Positions 1 through 9,401 of a stretch of 22,842 nt of DNA are shown in pieces. The translations under genes and the position numbers were made by a program. Origin of the DNA: Thamnocephalis sphaerospora (Eukaryota > Zoopagomycota > Zoopagomycetes > Zoopagales > Sigmoideomycetaceae); NCBI GenBank assembly GCA_003614735.1, contig KZ992662.1, positions 1 through 22,842 of the forward strand. Direction: 5' to 3'. How positions within the stretch are numbered: the stretch's first letter is position 1; every line of letters begins with the position of its first letter. Under the pieces are notes generated by a model, which saw only the letters and a list, made by a program, of their open reading frames with translations, was not told where the DNA came from and searched no databases.

Positions 1-82
1 AGATGCGCGTTCGCAACGGCGAAACAAGTGTATGCACATCCGCAGCATGGCCGATGGATGAGGAGCAGACATGCTGGCCGGT

Positions 83-121
83 GGATGGATGGATGAATGG
101 ATGAATGGATGGATGGATGGA
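83..121. repeat. GGAT/GAAT tetranucleotide microsatellite
   Basis: About ten tandem copies of GGAT, with a few GAAT variants, are directly visible. Read in frame they give a W-M-D/N-G-type peptide, which explains a spurious open frame here. Confidence 0.9.
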
Positions 122-355
122 CACGCGTGTACTTGCGGGTGGGCGCTGTTCAGGCATGCGGCCATGGCCTGTGGAGGCGCGGTCTTGTCGGCAGACATGC
201 TCGCACGACCACCGACAACAGGCCAAGCCGCTGCACTGTTGGGCGCTCACCTTGCGGCGCTTGAGCATGCGTGTGATTCCGTGGAATGGCTGTGCTGGAG
301 CTGCCGTCAATGGAGCGACGCCTGTTTGTCGGCGCAGCAAATTGCGTCCGCTACG

Positions 356-376
356 CACACACACACACACACACAC
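356..376. repeat. CA dinucleotide microsatellite
   Basis: A perfect CA run of about ten units lies roughly 80 bp upstream of the RPL9 start codon. A similar run sits upstream of the Mdm12 gene near 20423. Confidence 0.9.
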
Positions 377-453
377 GCATATACCAGACTAGACGGCTGA
401 CTGGTTCGTTTCCTTGCTCTATTTTGGTATTTGGTCGCGGTAGGGTTATAGTC

Positions 454-1421
454 ATGAAGGACATCAGCAAGGACCAGATCGTCGTCATCCCGGAGGGCGG
501 TGAGTAGATACGCGGAGTGGCAGTCGCATACTGCCGTGAAGAAAGCACGACTGACGCGTCCGTTGTCTGTCTAGTCACCGTCAAGGTGAACGCTCGTCAG
601 ATTACCGTCACCGGCCCGCGCGGTACTTTGACCAAGAACCTGCGCCACCTGGCTGTGGAGATTACCCCGCTCTCCAAGACCAAGCTGTCCGTTCGCGTCT
701 GGCACGGAAAGCGCAAGCACATCGCTTGCATTCGCACCGTTGCGTCCCACATCGAGAACCTGATCACCGGTGTCACCAAGGTGCGATTTCGACTGGGATA
801 CTGTGCAGTGGCAGCGGAGGTGGTGGTGGTGAAGCGTATACGACATTGCTGTGCGGACGCGGACACTGTCGGGCCAGCGATGGCACCGTATGGTGAACGA
901 ATGCCCTAGACAATGATGGGATACTGCTCCTACGCAGCTAGCCCTCGCAGTTGGGAATCTGGCGGACGGTGCAGGACGAGTACAAAGCAGCGGCTGACCC
1001 GCGTTTGTCTGCGTTTGCAGGGCTTCCTGTACAAGATGCGCTTCGTGTATGCTCATTTCCCGATCAACGTTAACGTTGTTGAGGGCAATGTGGTCGAGAT
1101 CCGCAACTTCCTTGGCGAGAAGGTCATCCGCCGTGTGCCCATGCTGGATGGCGTCAGCATCGTGCACTCCACTGCCCAGAAGGACGAGATCATCCTCTCT
1201 GGCAACGATGTTGAGAACGTCTCCCAGTCCGCTGCCAACATCCAGCAGTCGACTCGCGTCCGCAACAAGGATATCCGTAAGTTCCTTGACGGTATCTACG
1301 TTTCGGAGAAGGTATGTACTGCTATGCGAGGCGTGCCAATGTTGTGCTTTTTTTCAGGTGCTGACGATCAGTTGCCAATGCGTGGCACCACTTTTAGACC
1401 AACATTGTCGTGGAAGAGTAA
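454..1421 (+). CDS. RPL9: 60S ribosomal protein L9 (uL6)
   Basis: Large-subunit ribosomal protein uL6, a structural component near the sarcin-ricin loop. Four exons: 454-499, 575-780, 1021-1311 and 1398-1421, giving 188 aa, close to the usual ~190. Visible family signatures are VTGPRGTL in exon 2, [13 protein letters not shown] and EIRNFLGEK at the start of exon 3, and [16 protein letters not shown] at its end. The short final exon encodes TNIVVEE and a TAA stop. All introns are GT-AG (75, 240 and 86 nt). Intron 2 is much longer than most in this window. The start at 454 gives the expected [13 protein letters not shown]-terminus. It converges with the kleisin gene, whose stop lies 170 bp downstream. 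Product certain by motif; splice sites inferred but frame-consistent. Confidence 0.95.
781..1020 (+). other. Long RPL9 intron 2 with weak C/D-snoRNA-like signals
   Basis: This 240-nt GT-AG intron is about four times the usual length here. It carries ATGATGG at 913-919, one mismatch from the C box, and CTGA at 994-997, which fits a D box but also fits the intron branch site. AGACA at 908-912 can pair with TGTCT at 1006-1010. Ribosomal protein introns often host snoRNAs, but the evidence is only suggestive. Confidence 0.2.
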
Positions 1422-1497
1422 GCAATTCGATTCAGCTTGCTGGTCGGGCACGCGTATGCGTGCACATGATCTCTGTCCGCACCACTGGGGTGTGCGC

Positions 1498-1503
1498 AAT
1501 AAA
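1498..1503 (+). terminator. AATAAA polyadenylation signal of RPL9
   Basis: A canonical AATAAA lies 77 nt after the RPL9 stop codon, in the convergent gap between RPL9 and the kleisin gene. Confidence 0.6.
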
Positions 1504-1591
1504 CGCGTTGCATCTCTTACTAGATGACCATGTGGGCATGTGTTAATGCTAATTGTATGCGAAATGTGGAACATGTGCAAGCGGCCAAAGC

Positions 1592-4492
1592 CTAGGCATC
1601 GTCGAATTGCAGCGAGATGGTGGCAAACGGCTGTGTCTGCTGTACCCTTAGCTGCCCAGCGCTGGCGAGTGCTAAGCATGCACCATTAGTTATCACAAGA
1701 TTAGGCTGTGGATGCTCACACATGCACACTGCACACTTACCGAGGACATGATAAAAGCCCTGTGCTGCTGCTGGACGCCGCACGCCATCGCACGGCAACA
1801 CATCGGTGAAGCGCACATTGCCAAGTCTGCCGGTCTTGTCTGCAATGCCGTGCGCATATCTGACGGTCACTGGTTAACCACGAATGCATCCAAGCAAGCC
1901 GCTTATGCCCTTGCTTGCCGGTAAAAGAGCTCTGTATCCTGGTCCATGGTCGCCTGCAAAATGTCGGCCTCATCGAACGGACCTTGTCCCTCTAGTGCCG
2001 GGTCTACCACCTCTGAATAAGCCACTACATCCACTGTTCCTGTGCTGCAAACCAGCATACCATAGACGAGCAGCGCTGACCCATACGTAGCCGGTCGCCC
2101 AGCCTCGTCAAGGGCCAGTCCCGAGTCCATATCAACATCGAGGTCAAATCCAGGTGTAAAATGAGGCATGCCGCTGAACAGCAATATTGGACAGACACCG
2201 CATTAGTAGATCAGTCGGTATTGTTGCAGACACGAATAAGCGATACCTAGTAATGGATGGCGTTCCAAGCAAGATGTTGCGACTCATTGTACTGGCCGTG
2301 ATGCGAGATTCTAAATTATGTTGGAAAAGACACATTGGTTTCTAGACATTATGAACTTAGCAAGTGCGTAGACTTACGCGTGTGCGCACTGCTCGACGCC
2401 ATCAAACTGTCCCGGGATGAGAGTGGCTGTCGTAGATGCCACGGTGTGACGGCTGACTGATGCGGCAAAAGTTCTGTACCCGGCATGTCCGGTCTGGATG
2501 TGCCCGCTCGCATTACTTCTGGCTCGGCGGCAGGTGTGTCTGGCTGCTGGAAAAAGTGAGCATGCTGTAATCTTTCTTTCGCAATTGATCCAGTCTGGGT
2601 AAAACTCACCACCAACGTCGATAAATGGCGCACATGGTCGCTGAAAACGAGATGCTCTGCATTTGACGGCTGCTCAGCTAGGTTATGCTCTGCTGTCTTT
2701 GCAACACGACGGCGTTTGGCATTTGGCAGGTTACCATTCGCTAGCAATAGCAGCAGCATGTGGTGAGCACGTCAACTAATGGCAAAGTGCGCTCGGCATA
2801 AGCACACCCTTGATACTAGCGCTCACTAGCCTACTCCACGTATTGCATAGCTCTGGAGCGTAGACTGTGAATCGAATAGTGATGTTGCAGCGGCATTAGC
2901 AACAGCTATAGCCATCATGAATGCACAACTAGGTACACACGTGGTATAGCAGAGGCGCAAAGCAACTGTCGAGCCAGGTTTCTGTACGTCTGCAGCATAG
3001 TAGGGCGTATGAGCATTTGGTGCATGCTACTGGCAGAATTCACGTACGCCATTAAGTGCCACTGTAGTAATAGTGGGCGCAGGGGGCAACGCAATAGCGC
3101 TCGATGTCCGAATCGGCGGCAGTTCAGTGATTGCATCACAAAGCGATCGATGGCGTGCAACCCTTGGACGGCCATGGTCACTCCAAAGCAACGAAATCTC
3201 ATTACCGCTAGCATGCTCTACCAGACATGTCACTCTGTCAAAGTTCTGTCGTACTTTCTGTTGCAGCTACGGTTATTGTACGGCTGATCGCTGGTATTTT
3301 ACGCATCAAGGACGCACCTCGGGGTCGGTCGGCGGCAGTAGTGACTGGCGACCTACAGGCTGATGGTGACGAACTCGCTTTGTGAGCACGCGCGGAAGTG
3401 CATGGCGACGGTCCACGTCCACCGGTTCATCTGCGCTATCGCCTGTTTCTATGTCTGCCATCTTTCCGGCCTCGCTGATGTCATGTTAGCCTACCGAATG
3501 CCCACCCAGCAGCTCACAAAAGTACTTGCGCATCTACATCAAGCAGCAGCCCCAAATCGTGATCATCTGGGCCTTCATCCGGCCATACGGGCTCCATATC
3601 TAGCGGTCGAAACGCCCCTTCCACATCCAGACTCGAGCTTGGGGGCAACGTGTAGCGTGATCCCAGTGAAGCCGGCTCAGCTGCTGGCCAGGCCGAGTGG
3701 CTTAGGCTATCAAAGCTAGCAAGAGACTGGATGTCATGGGTCATGCGCACATGGCCGCCTGGACTGGGCGCTACACTAGAAATGCCGCTCCAAGGTTCAT
3801 CTACAGACGGATGCAGCGTCAGCCAGCCAAATCTGTCGGGCAGCATGCAAGCTTGCGACAGTGTATAGCCATGTAGATCGTCGGATGGCGAGTGTAGCGT
3901 TTCAGCCAATGGCACTGTAATTGCAGCATGGCTGTTGATGTTTGATTAGTAGCTGTCAAACCTACAACCATTGATGCGACAACCTTGCCTGGCTGTCAAC
4001 GGCACTTTGCCAACATCTGCTGTCGGCAAGCGAAACAGCTGTGCGCGTAGTCGTGCGCTAATCTGCGCAACGTCAACTGCCGTCAAGTTGTCAACGGCTG
4101 CATCTTTGGTATGCTCGCTGCAAGAGCCATCTACCATAGCAAAAGTGGCACTGCTGCTGATAGACACGTGCCACACCATACATGAGATTTGATGTAATGT
4201 GCAGCGCTGTAGGCTGCGATGGCTGCATGATAAGTTTGCTGCGCTCTATCGTCAGCAGAGGGCGTGGCACAGAGCGCCAAAGGCTGGTGGATACACACCA
4301 GACACGCAAAACATCCACACCATTGACGGTGCGTCGTGATAGTTTGCGCACTGCCGACTGTGGACTTTGTGTGGCAGCAAGCCTGCGGTGTGCTCATTAG
4401 CGTACTCTGTCGTGGATACTGTCTGGCCGTGCCTACCAGACAATGTTCAAATCACTATGATATGTAGAATCGCTTTCGTGCAAGTAGAACAT
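1592..4492 (-). CDS. REC8: Rec8/Rad21-type cohesin kleisin subunit (Rec8-like)
   Basis: Kleisin that closes the Smc1-Smc3 cohesin ring; the Rec8 paralogue acts in meiosis. Fifteen exons read on the minus strand: 4492-4437, 4382-4306, 4245-4135, 4076-3984, 3914-3518, 3474-3318, 3257-3048, 2989-2941, 2864-2808, 2740-2610, 2546-2378, 2310-2247, 2173-1919, 1859-1741 and 1671-1592. Every junction keeps frame and the product is 674 aa. The N-terminus has the kleisin hallmarks: MFY start, IVWLAAT, VRKLSRR, SNLMYGVARVYQQQC, then the DVAQISARLRAQLF helix. The C-terminus is the winged helix (VRFTDVLP, AAAQGFYHVLALAS, LRVQQ). The middle is disordered and poorly conserved. VYQQQC is closer to Rec8 than Rad21, but paralogy is not proved. 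Intron 1860-1918 is GC-AG. A 48-nt segment (2013-2060) could be an extra in-frame intron. The start lies 206 bp below the PRO2 stop, on the same strand. Confidence 0.85.
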
Positions 4493-4698
4493 GGCGTGCT
4501 ATGTGGATTGCTGCATCGAGGGCCATCGCATGGCGCTGTCGCTCGTGCGTGTTTTATAGCGAGTGCTAATAGCACGGCCGTGTCAGTAGACCAACAAAGC
4601 GAGATCAGCTGTCACCAGACTAGTAGACAACGTTATTATTCAACGCTGTGTCAACGCAGTGCACGCATGCGTGTGCAAAACGGCGGTCTTTGAACGGC

Positions 4699-6439
4699 TC
4701 ACTTGCGGAAGCGGTCCTGGCAAGACTCGAGCGGGATCAGCGTATGCAGGTAGCGCTTCTTGTCCTCACCCACGCCATAAGAAAGCGTGCCCTGGCCGTC
4801 GCCATACAGGCGGTACTTGTAGATGACCAGGCCTTCCAGACCCACTGGTCCGCGTGCGTGTGTCTTGTTGGTGCTCACCTAAAGGTAGACAAGGGTGAGT
4901 CATTCCGTTGCATCGTGTCCATTAGCGCTGTCACTTACGCCAACTTCAGTGCCAAAGCCATAACGGAATCCATCGGCAAAACGCGTCGATGCATTCCAAT
5001 AAACGCCGGCAGCATCCACCAGTGTCATGTAGGATTCAGCGTTGGCAGCGTTCTCGGTCAAAATCGCCTCCGTGTGCTTGGAGCCATGCTCGTTGACATG
5101 TGCCACTGCATCCTGCAGCGAGTCGACCACGCGAACGGCAAGAATGTGGTCCAGGAACTCGGTATCAAAGTCAGCATCCACAGCAGCCTGCAGCAAATCC
5201 TTCTGCTCTGGCTCGGGCAGATACTTGCGCGCACGCTCGTCGGCACGCAGCTGCACCTTGTTCTCGTAGAGCTTGGCCGCCAATGCTGGCAGCACGCGCT
5301 CCGCAGCGTCAACGTGCACGAGCAGTGTCTCGACCGAATTGCACGCAGCCGGGTAGCTGGTCTGCATGCGTGACAATGAGAAGATGGCGATGGCAGTGCA
5401 ACGTCAACCCAGTCCTTACCTTGGCGTCAATCACCACGTTGATGGTCTTTTGCTCATCAGCCGAGGCATCGATAAAGATGGAACACAGACCGTCGGCGTG
5501 ACCTAGCACCGGAATCCTAAGGTATCCGCGAATAAGCAAGGCTACAGGTATCAATGGCCGACATGCTGTCTTACCGCGAGTTGCTCTGGATATGCCGCAC
5601 CAGCGCATTGGAGCCGCGCGGGATGACCATGTCAATATACTTGTCCTGGTCAAGCAAGGCAGCAATGTCCTCCCTTCGCGATACCAGCTGCACTGCATCC
5701 GGCGAGATGTAATGCTCAGCTGGCAGCGATGCAAATGCCTCGCGTAGACTCTCGCTAATGGCCTGCAGTGTGTGTGTAGCTTCCTTGCCGCCCTTGAGAA
5801 TTACCGTGTTACCTTGCGGGGTATTAGCCGAGACTGCTTGGTGCGTACCGACACCATGGCACCGCACTCACCCGACTTGATGGCCAGTGCGGCAATGTTG
5901 ACGGCCACCTCAGGACGTGCCTCAAAGATAACCAGCAGCACGCCGACCGGGCAAGTGACGCGGTACAGGTTCAGGCCGTCATCCAGCTGGCTGGCCAGCG
6001 TGACGCGACCTGCAGCCACAGTGGCGTGATTGTGATTAGCATGAAAGCGGCGGTCCAATAGCGTCACCAGGCTCGCCACGCACCGGTTGGATCCTCCAGC
6101 TTGTCCACGTCGGCCACGCCTTCGACCATGGTCAGGAACTTTTCGTCATTGGCACCGGCAATGTCGAGACGCTTGAACAGCGAAGCAGACAGGCGACCTG
6201 CCTCGACCTCCTTTGAGGCAAGCTACATGACTGTGTAAGTGCCTTGACATTTCGGCACTTTTGCCCGCTCGGCTCACCTCCAAATCCTTCTTGTTGGCTT
6301 CAATGATGAGATCCTTGTGGCGGAGAAGAGTCTCCTGAATTTGGCGCAGCGCCACCGACTTTGTCTCGCCCGTCACCGACTGCAGCTGGGTAGAGGCGAG
6401 GCGCGCGCGACGCGCAATATCAGTGACAGACGTGGCCAT
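4699..6439 (-). CDS. PRO2: Gamma-glutamyl phosphate reductase (glutamate-5-semialdehyde dehydrogenase)
   Basis: NADPH-dependent reduction of gamma-glutamyl phosphate to glutamate semialdehyde, the second step of proline synthesis from glutamate. Seven exons: 6439-6278, 6222-6084, 6009-5872, 5812-5575, 5516-5420, 5361-4939 and 4878-4699. They give 458 aa, close to the yeast enzyme. Introns are GT-AG, 55-74 nt. Motifs include [36 protein letters not shown], the IPVLGHADG segment and [16 protein letters not shown], with the family's catalytic Cys at about residue 265. [22 protein letters not shown] and [10 protein letters not shown] follow. It is a stand-alone enzyme without a glutamate-kinase domain, as in fungi. 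It is divergent from the SPX-SerB gene across a 318-bp shared promoter. Product certain. Confidence 0.96.
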
Positions 6440-6757
6440 GGCAGTGTAGAATAGCAGTGTACACACAAGCAAGAGCGAGAAGGAGGTGTGGCGTTGAATG
6501 ACATGCCCCCGGTGCCAGTACTACTGGCTGCCAATCATCAACGGTGATCTTTTTGATCGCAAGCTGGATTGGCCCAGGCCGACGCTGGGATGATCCGATG
6601 CCAGCGGCTTCTCACCACCGCGACCACGGCTGCTTCTCGTCTTTCTTGTTTGTTGTCGGTGCTCCGTGTACGCTGCCCTCTTGCCACTGCCCGCGTAGTC
6701 TGAGCCTACGTGCTACGTCATTCTCGCTACCGCTTGTGCAACGTAGCCCACGCCACC
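6440..6757. promoter_or_regulatory. Shared divergent promoter of PRO2 and the SPX-SerB gene
   Basis: This 318-bp gap separates the two start codons of oppositely transcribed amino-acid biosynthesis genes. It contains CCAAT at 6531-6535 and an inverted CCAAT (ATTGG) at 6568-6572. TACGTCA at 6713-6719 is a partial match to ATF/CREB-type bZIP sites and lies about 40 bp from the SPX-SerB start. The downstream part is pyrimidine-rich. That these sites work is inference. Confidence 0.4.
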
Positions 6758-9025
6758 ATGAAGTTTGGTCGTTACATAGAGGAGCGCAAGGCGCGCCTGC
6801 CGGACGATACCTGGCGCGCAGCCTGTATGGACTATGGTGCGCTCAAAAGTTATCTCAAGGAAACGGCCCGCAGCGCTTCGGTGCATCCAAGCGCGCTGTT
6901 GCCGACGGATGGGCCGACGCAAGAGTCGTTTGGCGCTCAGGTGGCGCACCGTCTGACACTACTGCAACGCACGGTGCCTGGGTTCTTTGACCGGCTGGAC
7001 GCAGAGGTGGCGCGCGCAGCAGAGCACGTGTGCTATCAAGTGGCGCAGGCGGCGGAAAAGTTTGCAGCAGGTCGTCTGAACACGGCCGAGGCGCTGCGCC
7101 ATATCATGCTGGTCGAGTCGTTTACCTTTCTCAACTACACGGGCGTCGCAAAAATTCTGAAGAAGCTGGATCGATACACCGGGCTCAACCTCAGCGAGGC
7201 CTATCTGCTGCGCATCTCTGTGACACCGCTGGTGCGTTTCCAGCCCCTGAGCACCTGGAAACAGCGGCTGCTCGATGAGATGAGGCAGTCGGCAGAGCGT
7301 GCCATCGGTGCGACCGTTGCGGCCAGCAGCATTACGGTGACCGCAGACACCTCGGCGGTGGCAAGTTCGGTGGCAGCAGATGCGGCGGCTGCGGCAACAA
7401 CCAGCTCGCCACCATCTAACGCGGTCAAACCTGGCGTTCTGTCGCCGCCAGCCTCGGTTGTGGCGCGTATGGGCGAAAGCGAGCGCAAGAACTGGTTCCC
7501 GCCTGCATCACACCTGCCGCACCAGCGCATTCTGGTCACCATGGCCGGCCCGCACGGTACCGATATCATTGGCTGTGTGCTCGACTGCGCGGCACGCTAT
7601 GCCTGCGAGGTGGAGGACTTTATGCTGTCACGCCTGTATCATCAGGTGACGTTTGCGGCGCTGCTGCGACTCACCAACGAGCGCGTCGAGCTGTTCCGTG
7701 ATCTGGCCGAGGCTGCGCGCAAGTGGGATGCGCAGCTGCACTTTGAGCCGCAGAACCAGGATCACTCGGCCACTACAACGTCCATCCAGGAGGCGCCCTA
7801 TGCCGGTCGCGTCAAGTATGCTGCCACCGTGCTCAACCGTAACGGCCTGACCGCCACCTTCCTTGACGACTGGACCAAGCTACTGCTGGCTGAGCGTATT
7901 TCGGTGGAGCAGATGTCGCGCTTGAATGCCGGTCGTGTCTGCTGTGCCGACTACCAGCTCAGTGTGCCGCTTGACGTGGATCTGGACGCGCTTCGTCAGC
8001 AACTGTTCCAGCTCAGCGTGCGGCATGCGACCGATGTGGCGCTGCAGCAGCACAACGTGTTCCGCCGCAACAAGCGCCTGGTCGTATTCGATATGGACTC
8101 TACGCTCATTCAGCAGGAGGTGATTGATGAGATTGCTCGCCATGCTGGTGTGGTCGATCAGGTTGCGGTAGGTCGTGCGCGTGCTATGCGGTGCGCTGGC
8201 ATGTGCGCTAACGTAACTGGACGGCGCTTTAGGTCATCACGGAAGCGGCCATGAATGGCGAGATTGACTTTAACGAGTCGCTGCGTCGACGCGTTGCCCT
8301 GCTCAAGGGCACCCCTGTTTCGGTGCTGGCAGAGGTGCGCGATCGGCTTACCTTTACCGAGGGTGCACACTTTTTGTGTCGCGCACTCAAGCGTCTTGGC
8401 TTCAAGCTGGCGGTGATTTCGGGTGAGTGCACGTGCGCCTGCCAATGAGACGCTGTACTTATCGCATCGACGGGTTGCACGTTGTCTTGCCACAGGCGGC
8501 TTCATGCCTCTAGCCACGTATGTCAAGAACGAGCTGAACCTGGATTACGCTTTTGCCAACCAGGTAGGCGCCTATGCTTGTGTGCCGGCTGGCGCTTGTC
8601 CTAACCAGACCACTAAACTGCGTGCATGTGCCCCTGCAGCTCAAGACCAGTCCGGATGGCCTGACCCTGACTGGCGAGACGGTGGGCCCGGTCGTAAACG
8701 GCGAGCGCAAGGCAGAACTGCTCGAGGTGATTGCGCAGGCCGAGTCGGTCTCCCTAGACCAGGTGGTGGCTGTAGGCGACGGTGCCAACGATCTGTGGAT
8801 GTTGGCCAAGGCTGGTCTGGGCATCGCCTTTGATGCGAAGCCCCGCGTACAAGAACAGGTGCGCGTCGCTGGCGTGTAAATGCATCGTTGCGCGTCTAAC
8901 CCACGCCTGTTGTTGCACGCGCCTTCGTACAGGCCCGTGCTCGCATTAACCAGAAGAGTCTCAAGTATGTTCTCTACCTGCTCGGCTACACCGACAATGA
9001 CGCAAAGCAGCTCCAGGACATGTAG
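6758..9025 (+). CDS. SPX-ACT-ACT-phosphoserine phosphatase (SerB) fusion
   Basis: Predicted phosphoserine phosphatase, the last step of serine synthesis, with an N-terminal SPX domain. Exons 6758-8167, 8233-8422, 8496-8563, 8640-8858 and 8933-9025 give 659 aa. The ATG has a strong context (GCCACC). The SPX domain (residues 1 to ~155) opens with MKFGRYIEE and has FTFLNYTGVAKILKKLDRYTG at 122-142, whose lysines match the inositol-pyrophosphate pocket helix. An Ala/Ser/Thr-rich linker (~183-245) leads to two ACT-like regions (~257-330 and ~350-430), as in SerB2-type enzymes. The HAD domain has FDMDST with catalytic Asp445 and Asp447, then GEIDFNESLRRRVALLKG, AVISGGF and VAVGDGANDLWMLAKAGLGIA. 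All catalytic motifs look intact. The SPX part and the first HAD motif share one exon of 1410 nt, so the fusion does not rest on a splice guess. Confidence 0.92.
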
Positions 9026-9401
9026 GACAACGGTGCTCTTCATTGCACTCTGACGTGTAATAAACGTCTATTAATGGTACCACCGCCGACATACGTACGC
9101 AACTGCTGCGAGGGAGATCCTGTTGCCAACGATGATGCAGCCTCCTTATCATGCCCGTCGCTTCCACGCAGCGCGCGCCTGCTCCTTATTCGCTCCAAAG
9201 CAACTGCCTATTGCACGCTTAAGCCACGTCTGCTCCAAAATATCTGCTCCTGCCATAGCCTACGCCAGCTTGTGCAGCACAGCCGCCTCTCACAGTATAA
9301 TGCCGCATGCTGCAGACGCCTAGTTTTCCATTCACGCACTGTATCCGCATCCTATTGCCAACGCCATTGCTTACTGTAATTCGGCTGCCTATTTGCGTAG
9401 A
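9026..9401. other. Intergenic region between SPX-SerB and the acyltransferase gene
   Basis: This 376-bp stretch starts with the 3' end of the phosphatase transcript, including AATAAA at 9059-9064. The rest is probably the promoter and leader of the acyltransferase gene at 9402. No coding region or RNA gene is evident. Confidence 0.5.
9059..9064 (+). terminator. AATAAA polyadenylation signal of the SPX-SerB gene
   Basis: AATAAA occurs 34 nt after the TAG stop of the fusion gene. Confidence 0.6.

Larger units (their letters stand above)
1..453. other. Upstream region of the RPL9 gene, microsatellite-rich, no gene seen
   Basis: No convincing coding region lies here. Short open frames are low-complexity products of the repeats. 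The stretch holds a GGAT-type tetranucleotide array and a CA dinucleotide run (listed separately). It presumably contains the promoter and 5' leader of the ribosomal protein gene that starts at 454. I saw no clear TATA box. Confidence 0.6.

Noticed and set aside
71-400. Open frames over the GGAT and CA repeats at the left edge
   Set aside because: Low-complexity translations of microsatellites with no conserved content.
571-1167. Minus-strand 198-aa open frame across RPL9
   Set aside because: It is antisense to confirmed RPL9 exons and spans an intron; there is no motif.
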